DNA of 6,197 bases, taken from positions 1 to 6,197 of the forward strand of contig JAEYRK010000049.1 of the NCBI GenBank assembly GCA_023435645.1. The letters are read 5' to 3'. This stretch comes from Bacillota bacterium. GTDB lineage: Bacteria; Bacillota; Clostridia; Lachnospirales; Lachnospiraceae. Numbering within the stretch: the stretch's first letter is position 1; each line of letters starts with the position of its first letter. The position numbers and the translations under genes are program-made. Below are positions 1-4,662 of the stretch, piece by piece. The notes below the pieces were generated by a model that did not search any database, was not told where the DNA came from, and saw nothing but the letters and a program-made list of their open reading frames with translations.

Positions 1-135
1 ATCAGAGGCATCAGAAACTATCAGGAGCTTCCGGAAAACTGCAGGAATTATATCGAATTCATCGAGAAGGAAATCGAAGTACCGATTACTCTGGTATCCA
101 ACGGTCCCGGCAGAGAGGAAATTATCCGCAGATAG
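1..135 (+). CDS. purA: Adenylosuccinate synthetase, C-terminal fragment (5' end outside window)
   Basis: The frame is open from the first base and ends at TAG 133-135, giving 44 residues of a protein that is normally about 425-430 aa. The visible tail has the arrangement typical of the PurA C-terminus: an ELPEN segment, an aromatic/charged helix (NYIEFIEKEI), a VPITLVS strand and a GPGRE turn close to the end. PurA is the cytoplasmic enzyme that joins IMP and aspartate, using GTP, to make adenylosuccinate, the first step from IMP towards AMP. The catalytic and GTP-binding parts lie upstream of the window and cannot be checked. The next gene starts 284 bases away behind a likely terminator, so purA is probably the last gene of its transcript. 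The assignment rests on the remembered C-terminal pattern only. Confidence 0.85.
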   Translation: MRGIRNYQELPENCRNYIEFIEKEIEVPITLVSNGPGREEIIRR

Positions 136-175
136 TATATTTATAAGACATGTTATGAATATTATATAGCAATGT

Positions 176-242
176 AAACCTCGGTTTATGCCCGGAGAAG
201 GTAGGGGAAGCCCTGCCGGAACCAGGAATGGCCGGGGTTTTT
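176..242 (+). terminator. Complex Rho-independent terminator or structured RNA after purA
   Basis: Bases 176-184 (AAACCTCGG) can pair with 232-240 (CCGGGGTTT) over 9 bp with one G-U wobble, and the 3' arm runs into a five-T tract (238-242). The enclosed 47 bases fold further: GGTAGGG 200-206 pairs with CCCTGCC 211-217 around a GAAG loop, and CCA 222-224 can pair with TGG 229-231 around GGAA. An alternative fold pairs CCGG 216-219 with CCGG 232-235. It begins 40 bases after the purA stop and lies 178 bases before the next start, which fits termination of purA. It is longer and more branched than a usual terminator, so a riboswitch-like or small RNA is possible. I did not recognise a known riboswitch consensus. 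Confidence 0.6.
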
Positions 243-309
243 CCTGTTAAGGCTCTTATATCACCCGGCAGTAGGACATAGCGTAGCCCTCTACTTTTGC
301 AAGATAACA

Positions 310-341
310 TTGCACCACATTACTATGATAAAATTTATACT
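310..341 (+). promoter_or_regulatory. Possible putP promoter in AT-rich stretch (weak)
   Basis: The stretch from about 310 to 376 is clearly AT-rich compared with the GC-rich element before it, and it lies just ahead of putP. The best -10-like hexamer is TATACT (336-341, five of six matches). The nearest -35-like hexamer, TTGCAC (310-315), is 20 bases upstream, longer than the usual 16-18. A second weak pair is TTGCAA 297-302 with TACTAT 321-326 (18-base spacer). I infer that a promoter lies here because a likely terminator precedes it, but the exact boxes are uncertain. Confidence 0.25.
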
Positions 342-419
342 ATACAAATGAATAAATATGTAATACAATTGATACTAGAAAAGCTTGGTTACAAGCACTT
401 AAGATAGGGAGGGTAATTT

Positions 420-1991
420 ATGGGTTTTGATAAGGTACAGATTATTATTGCCATGACGATCTATATCGGCGCAGTCATTGGCATAGGCTTGCATTATGCG
501 AAGAGAGCCAATGAAAGCAGTGGCAATTATCTGATCGGAGGAAGATCTCTGGGTCCCTGGGTTACTGCCATGTCAGCAGAGGCCTCTGATATGAGTGGAT
601 GGCTATTGATGGGTTTGCCCGGTGTGGCTTATTGGTTCGGTCTCAGTGAAGCCATTTGGACCGCTATCGGATTATTTATTGGTACATATCTGAACTGGCT
701 TTTTGTGGCCAAGAGACTGCGCACTTATTCTCATGTGGCGGGAGATGCCATTACAATTCCGGATTTTATCAGCAATCGGTTCAAAGAGAAGAAGAAGGTA
801 ATCCTAACAATTGCAGCAGCCTTTATATTGATATTTTTCAGCGTATACGCAGCCAGCTGCTTTGTTGCTGTAGGTAAGCTCTTTAGTGCATTGTTTGATG
901 CGGATTATATAATCATGATGCTGCTCGGCGCATTGTTTGTTGTGGTATATACCTTTATCGGCGGCTTCCTGGCGGAAAGTGCATCGGATTTCATGCAGGG
1001 TATTGTTATGATCTCTGCTTTGACGGTGGTTCTGATTATGGGTATTATCAATGCCGGCGGAATCGGTGATGTGATCGATAATGCCAAAGCGATTCCTGGT
1101 TTCTTTGATTTCTTCGGACAGTCAAGCCCGGTTGTGGATGAAGCAAGCAAGATTCAGCAGCTCTCAGGAGCAGGAGCTCCGTTATTCGGTGAGGCCGGAA
1201 GGTATGGACTGCTCACCATTATATCTACACTATCCTGGGGCTTAGGATACTTCGGCATGCCTCAGGTATTACTGAAGTTCATGGCGATTAAGAAGCCGAA
1301 TGAACTAAAAAGATCCAGGAGAATAGCAACAATCTGGTGCTTTATCTCCCTTATGGCTGCGGTAGCCATCGGTATCATCGGAAGAGTGCTGTATCCTGCA
1401 GAGCTGCTTACGAAGAGTGAGTCAGAGAACATCTTCATTCTGTTGTCCAACAGCTTCTTCCTTCCGATTATTGCAGGCTTTGTTATGGCAGGTATTCTGG
1501 CAGCAACGATTAGCTCCTCTGACTCCTATTTGCTGATTGCTGCTTCCGCATTTTCTAAGAACATCTACCATGGTATCTTTCATAAGGATGCCTCGGATAA
1601 GCAGGTATTACGGATGTCTCGCGCAACCTTGATTGTGATTGCCATCGTAGCGGCTATCATTGCACTGGACAAGAATAGTATCATCTTTACCGTAGTTTCC
1701 TTTGCCTGGGCGGGCTTCGGAGCCACCTTTGGACCGGTGATTCTGTTCTCCCTGTTCTGGAAGCGGATTACACAGGCAGGTGCTGTCGCAGGCATGCTGG
1801 CAGGTGGAGGAATGGTATTCCTATGGAATATGGTAATCAGTAAGCTGGGTGGGGCCTTTGCTATCTATGAATTATTCCCTGCCTTCCTGTTCTCCTGTAT
1901 TGCCATTGTGGTAGTATCTCTTTTGACTGAGGCACCCTCTAAGGAGATTCAGGAGGAATTCCTCTTGGTTAAGAACTTTAAGCATGAGTAG
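420..1991 (+). CDS. putP: Sodium/proline symporter (SSS family, PutP-like)
   Basis: This complete 523-aa, very hydrophobic protein is a sodium:solute symporter that should import proline together with Na+ across the cytoplasmic membrane, for nutrition or osmoprotection. About 13 membrane helices are expected for the family. Compared from memory with E. coli PutP, the GGRSLGP motif (40-46, with R42), SDMSGW (56-61, with Na+ ligand D57 and substrate residue S59), Y143, D190, W273 and Y277 (in the LSWGLGYFG motif, 271-279), and the Na2-site pair S365/S366 all match functional positions. It is about 20 residues longer than the E. coli protein, mostly in the predicted external loop before W273 (about 228-262). 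E54 and E186 replace non-acidic residues of the E. coli protein. The start is supported by AGGGAGG (406-412) seven bases before ATG. It appears monocistronic, between two terminators. Proline is the best substrate guess; another SSS solute cannot be ruled out. Confidence 0.9.
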   Translation: MGFDKVQIIIAMTIYIGAVIGIGLHYAKRANESSGNYLIGGRSLGPWVTAMSAEASDMSGWLLMGLPGVAYWFGLSEAIWTAIGLFIGTYLNWLFVAKRLRTYSHVAGDAITIPDFISNRFKEKKKVILTIAAAFILIFFSVYAASCFVAVGKLFSALFDADYIIMMLLGALFVVVYTFIGGFLAESASDFMQGIVMISALTVVLIMGIINAGGIGDVIDNAKAIPGFFDFFGQSSPVVDEASKIQQLSGAGAPLFGEAGRYGLLTIISTLSWGLGYFGMPQVLLKFMAIKKPNELKRSRRIATIWCFISLMAAVAIGIIGRVLYPAELLTKSESENIFILLSNSFFLPIIAGFVMAGILAATISSSDSYLLIAASAFSKNIYHGIFHKDASDKQVLRMSRATLIVIAIVAAIIALDKNSIIFTVVSFAWAGFGATFGPVILFSLFWKRITQAGAVAGMLAGGGMVFLWNMVISKLGGAFAIYELFPAFLFSCIAIVVVSLLTEAPSKEIQEEFLLVKNFKHE

Positions 1992-2027
1992 TATGCATGA
2001 TCGTAAGTAATAGATAAGAACATTGAT

Positions 2028-2062
2028 ATGCCGGATAGAATCAGAACGCTATCCGGCATTTT
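2028..2062 (+). terminator. Rho-independent terminator of putP
   Basis: A perfect 11-bp stem, ATGCCGGATAG (2028-2038) with CTATCCGGCAT (2049-2059), encloses a 10-base loop and runs into a short T-run (2059-2062). It begins 36 bases after the putP stop. The T-run is short (four), so termination may be incomplete, but the stem is strong and correctly placed. Confidence 0.8.
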
Positions 2063-2090
2063 CCTGCGGGAAAATGCGTAAGGAGCTTGA

Positions 2091-2142
2091 TACATTGTAG
2101 AGCCTGCTACATCGTAGAGCCTGGTATATAGTAGATACCCGG
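2091..2142. repeat. Three-unit 17-bp degenerate tandem repeat
   Basis: Units are 2091-2107 (TACATTGTAGAGCCTGC), 2108-2124 (TACATCGTAGAGCCTGG) and a diverged 18-base unit 2125-2142 (TATATAGTAGATACCCGG). Units 1 and 2 differ at two positions. Each starts with a short dyad, TACA-T-TGTA in unit 1 and CTAC-ATC-GTAG (2107-2117) at unit 2. The array lies after the putP terminator and just before the candidate promoter of the ABC-F gene, where repeated operator-like sites could act. It could equally be a neutral short tandem duplication. Confidence 0.6.
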
Positions 2143-2157
2143 TACTTAGAAATCATA

Positions 2158-2186
2158 TAGACTTTTTTAAGGGAGTATGGTACGAT
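2158..2186 (+). promoter_or_regulatory. Candidate extended -10 promoter for the ABC-F gene
   Basis: TAGACT (2158-2163, four of six matches to the sigma-A -35 box) is separated by 17 bases from TACGAT (2181-2186, four of six matches to the -10 box). A TGG directly before the -10 box (2178-2180) gives the TGN extended -10 element. A start near 2193 would leave a leader of about 95 bases before the ATG at 2289. It is a pattern match by eye only. Confidence 0.35.
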
Positions 2187-2288
2187 AAACGGGCAATTTG
2201 TCTGGCTGGTACTCGATCCATTAGGCAGTGCTTCGGTGTTTGCAATTAGGCTTCAGAGTACGATTCATATAGAAAGGTCCGGGATAAA
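2187..2288 (+). other. 5' leader of the ABC-F gene with possible secondary structure
   Basis: The leader contains an inverted pair GTACTC (2209-2214) and GAGTAC (2256-2261) that could form a 6-bp closing stem. Inside it is a weak hairpin from GCAGTGC (2225-2231) around a UUCG loop to GTGTTTGC (2236-2243) with one bulge and several G-U pairs. ATTAGGC occurs twice (2220-2226 and 2245-2251). A 14-codon GTG-initiated frame (2228-2272) exists but has no ribosome binding site, so I do not call it. The ABC-F ribosome binding site is only moderate: AAAGG (2273-2277) ends 11 bases before the ATG. Confidence 0.3.
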
Positions 2289-4127
2289 ATGAATTTATTA
2301 ACCATAGAGAATATGAGCAAAAGCTATACAGAACGTGTACTGTTTGATCAGGTGAGCCTCGGTATCAATGAGGGTGACAGGATCGGTGTGATCGGTATCA
2401 ATGGCACCGGCAAATCGACGCTATTGAAAATCATTGCGGGGATGGAGGAGCCGGATACCGGAATACTTACCCGCGGTAAAAAGGTAAGGATTTCATATCT
2501 GCCTCAGACACCGGTTTTCGATCATAGCCTATCCATTCTGCAGAACGTGGTGTTAAATCAGAAGGCTGAGGAGGAATACCGCAATCTGGAGGGAGAGGCC
2601 CACGCCATGCTGGTGAAGCTGGGGATTGTGGATACAAGTTCTTCCCCAGAGCTATTATCCGGCGGGCAGAGAAAGAGGGCTGCCCTGGTCCGTACCCTGC
2701 TGACCCCGGCTGAGATTCTGGTGCTGGATGAGCCCACGAACCATTTGGACAGTGAGATGTCGGAGTGGTTGGAGGATTATCTGAGGAAATACCGCGGTGC
2801 CTATATCATGATTACCCATGATCGCTATTTCCTAGATAAGGTTACCAATAGAATCCTTGAGATTGACCGTGGCAGTCTCTATTCCTATTCAGCGAACTAC
2901 TCCAAATTCCTGGAGCTGAAAGCGGAACGGGAGGAGATGGTAGCAGCCACGGAGCGGAAGGCGAAGAGTTTATTCCGCATCGAACTGGAATGGATGCAGA
3001 GGGGAGCGAGAGCCAGGTCCACGAAGCAGAAGGCACATATTCAGAGGTTTGAGGAATTAAGGGATCGGAAGATACTGGAGGCGGATGGTAAGGTGGAGAT
3101 TAACGCGATCTCCTCCAGACTTGGGAAGAAGACAGTGGAGCTAAAGGATATTGGTAAGGCCTATGGGGGTCGGACACTAATCCGGGAATTTACCTACATT
3201 TTGCTTCCGGGGGACCGAATCGGCATCATCGGTCCCAATGGCTGTGGGAAGTCCACCCTCTTAAACATCCTAACCGGTAAGCTGATGCCGGATACCGGAA
3301 CAGTGGATATGGGTATTACGATTAAGCTGGGGTATTTCTCCCAAGAGAATGAATATATGGATGAAAGTCTTAAGGTAATTGATTATATCAGAGATACAGC
3401 AGAGTATATCCAAACCTCAGAGGGCACGGTGACGGCCTCACAGATGTGCGAGAAATTCCTGTTTACCGGCTCCATGCAATACTCCCTGATCTCCAAGCTG
3501 TCCGGAGGAGAGAAAAGAAGACTCTATCTTCTGAAGGTTCTGATGGAAGCACCCAATGTCCTGGTTCTCGATGAACCGACCAATGATCTGGATATCCAGA
3601 CCCTGACGATTTTAGAGGATTATCTGTCCCGGTTTGGTGGGATTGTTGTTACTGTATCTCATGATCGTTATTTCCTTGATAAGGTGGCGACCAGGATCTT
3701 TTCCTTTGAAGGGGAGGGCTATATCCGTCAGTATGAAGGGCATTTCTCTGATTATAAACTCGCAAGAAGCTTGCAGGAAGAGGAGGAAGCGGCCAAGGCT
3801 ATCCCGACAGGCCGTGGAAGCACGACAGAACAGGGGAGCACCGGTACGGCTTCCTGGAAGCAGAAAAGTAATAAGCTGAAATTCTCTTACCAGGAGCAGA
3901 AGGAATTCGAAACCATTGATGAGGAGATTGCTCAGCTGGAGCATGAGATAGAGGAAACAGAGCTTCAAATAGAGATGGCAGCGACGGAATATACCAAGCT
4001 GAATGAGCTTATGATCCATAAGGGTAAGCTGGTTCAACAGCTGGAGGAGAAAATGGAACGCTGGGTATATCTCAATGACTTGGCGGAACAGATTGAGGCG
4101 GCAAAGGCCAATAAGGATTTGAATTGA
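2289..4127 (+). CDS. ABC-F family ATPase, Uup/YfmR-type ribosome-associated protein
   Basis: This complete 612-aa protein has two ABC ATPase domains on one chain and no membrane segment, the hallmark of ABC-F translation factors. Domain 1 has Walker A GINGTGKS (36-43), LSGGQ (123-127), Walker B LVLDE (144-148) and THD (176-178). The helical linker (about 204-262, including WMQRGARARSTKQK) is the region that contacts P-site tRNA in ABC-F proteins. Domain 2 has GPNGCGKS (315-322), LSGGE (404-408), LVLDE (425-429) and SHD (457-459). Both catalytic glutamates (E148, E429) are present. A Gly/Ser/Thr-rich spacer (about 503-523) leads to a C-terminal coiled coil (about 536-605) ending in a MERWVYL segment like that of Uup and YfmR. 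B. subtilis YfmR is reported to relieve ribosome stalling alongside EF-P; I infer a similar cytoplasmic role. The region between the domain-1 Q-loop and LSGGQ is about 30 residues shorter than in remembered YfmR. An antibiotic-resistance ABC-F is less likely because the C-terminal domain is Uup-like. Confidence 0.9.
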   Translation: MNLLTIENMSKSYTERVLFDQVSLGINEGDRIGVIGINGTGKSTLLKIIAGMEEPDTGILTRGKKVRISYLPQTPVFDHSLSILQNVVLNQKAEEEYRNLEGEAHAMLVKLGIVDTSSSPELLSGGQRKRAALVRTLLTPAEILVLDEPTNHLDSEMSEWLEDYLRKYRGAYIMITHDRYFLDKVTNRILEIDRGSLYSYSANYSKFLELKAEREEMVAATERKAKSLFRIELEWMQRGARARSTKQKAHIQRFEELRDRKILEADGKVEINAISSRLGKKTVELKDIGKAYGGRTLIREFTYILLPGDRIGIIGPNGCGKSTLLNILTGKLMPDTGTVDMGITIKLGYFSQENEYMDESLKVIDYIRDTAEYIQTSEGTVTASQMCEKFLFTGSMQYSLISKLSGGEKRRLYLLKVLMEAPNVLVLDEPTNDLDIQTLTILEDYLSRFGGIVVTVSHDRYFLDKVATRIFSFEGEGYIRQYEGHFSDYKLARSLQEEEEAAKAIPTGRGSTTEQGSTGTASWKQKSNKLKFSYQEQKEFETIDEEIAQLEHEIEETELQIEMAATEYTKLNELMIHKGKLVQQLEEKMERWVYLNDLAEQIEAAKANKDLN

Positions 4128-4150
4128 ATGCAGTATGGTTTACAATAATA

Positions 4151-4196
4151 ACGGAGCCTTGGAACACCGCGATTTTCGCGGAAACCAAGGCTCCGT
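4151..4196. terminator. Nested hairpin terminator between convergent genes
   Basis: ACGGAGCCTTGG (4151-4162) pairs perfectly with CCAAGGCTCCGT (4185-4196) over 12 bp. Inside, CCGCGA (4167-4172) pairs with TCGCGG (4176-4181) around a TTT loop, so the two stems stack across a small internal loop. On the plus strand it is followed by ATTTCATTTTC and on the minus strand by a TTATTATTGT stretch. It starts 24 bases after the ABC-F stop and sits 80 bases beyond the DUF2164 stop on the other strand, so it probably ends transcription from both sides. Confidence 0.85.
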
Positions 4197-4275
4197 ATTT
4201 CATTTTCAAGGCTTATCTCAGAGATTATGCCTTTGCGTTTTTTACATTTGTCCTTATCGTATTGCATGCTCGCCC

Positions 4276-4533
4276 TTAGGATTTATACAGGGTATAGAAA
4301 TCTGCTTCTATATCCTCCATCCTGCGGCCATACCAAAGCTTAGTATCATCCAAGGCCTTATTGTAAATATGAGTTCCCAAGGTGTCCATAAAAAAGTCCA
4401 AGATGCTTTCTGATGCGAGGATACCCAGCTTCTCTTCCCGTTCGGTCTCGAAGTAGTAGACGATATCCTCCAGCATTTTTTTCTTCTCTTCCACAGTCAG
4501 CTTAATTCCAAAATAGCGGCTCGCTTTATCCAT
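4276..4533 (-). CDS. DUF2164 family small protein, function unknown
   Basis: This 85-aa soluble, strongly acidic and helical protein has no signal peptide or membrane segment. It matches the DUF2164 pattern as I remember it: an IKLTVEEKKKML start (about 10-21), a YYFETEREEKLGILA helix (26-40), an ILDFFMDTLGTHIYNKAL core (44-61) and a RRMEDIEADFYTL tail (70-82). The length is normal for the family. No biochemical role is established to my knowledge, and the sequence shows no catalytic motif. The start is well supported: AGGGAGG (complement of 4538-4544) lies four bases before the ATG. It is the last gene on the minus strand before the shared terminator and follows the ABC exporter gene by 129 bases with no clear terminator, so co-transcription is possible. 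A separate promoter in that gap was not convincingly found. Confidence 0.85.
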   Translation of the reverse strand: MDKASRYFGIKLTVEEKKKMLEDIVYYFETEREEKLGILASESILDFFMDTLGTHIYNKALDDTKLWYGRRMEDIEADFYTLYKS

Positions 4534-4575
4534 GTTCCCTCCCTGAGAAACGATATTCGTATGAGTACTTTTTTT

Positions 4576-4602
4576 CGATAGGAACCGGACCGGCGCCTAT
4601 CG
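4576..4602. other. Intergenic hairpin without a terminator T-run
   Basis: CGATAGG (4576-4582) pairs with CCTATCG (4596-4602) around a 13-base GC-rich loop containing two CCGG tetramers. The seven-T tract (4569-4575) precedes the stem on the plus strand, so in the minus-strand transcript the stem is followed by seven As. It therefore lacks the shape of a terminator in the direction of the genes here. It could be a processing or stability hairpin between the exporter and DUF2164 messages, or a protein-binding dyad. Confidence 0.5.
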
Positions 4603-4662
4603 GAGAATTGTGTATTTCCTATGGCTGTGTCACGCGTATGAGCCATTACCTTAAAGCGATTA

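Noticed and set aside
176..242. Known riboswitch or small SRP RNA
   Set aside because: I compared it by eye with remembered consensus motifs (cobalamin, ZTP, glutamine, THF, c-di-GMP, glycine, SRP RNA) and none fitted. Only a covariance-model search could settle it.
122..310. Minus-strand open frame of 62 codons in the purA-putP gap
   Set aside because: It overlaps the structured element and the end of purA, has no convincing ribosome binding site and an unremarkable composition with no recognisable family.
2228..2272. GTG-initiated 14-codon leader peptide before the ABC-F gene
   Set aside because: It has no Shine-Dalgarno sequence, and its codons show no regulatory amino-acid run.
3612..4037. 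Long minus-strand frame of 141 codons
   Set aside because: It lies entirely antisense to the well-supported ABC-F coding sequence and its translation is rich in residues expected from a shadow frame.
4034..4267. Minus-strand frame of 77 codons just downstream of DUF2164
   Set aside because: It runs through the strong terminator hairpin and then antisense to the ABC-F C-terminus. The ribosome binding site is weak and the product is not family-like.
4569..4602. Terminator between the exporter and DUF2164
   Set aside because: The T-run precedes the stem on the plus strand, so on the minus strand the stem is followed by As. Neither direction gives stem plus T-run.
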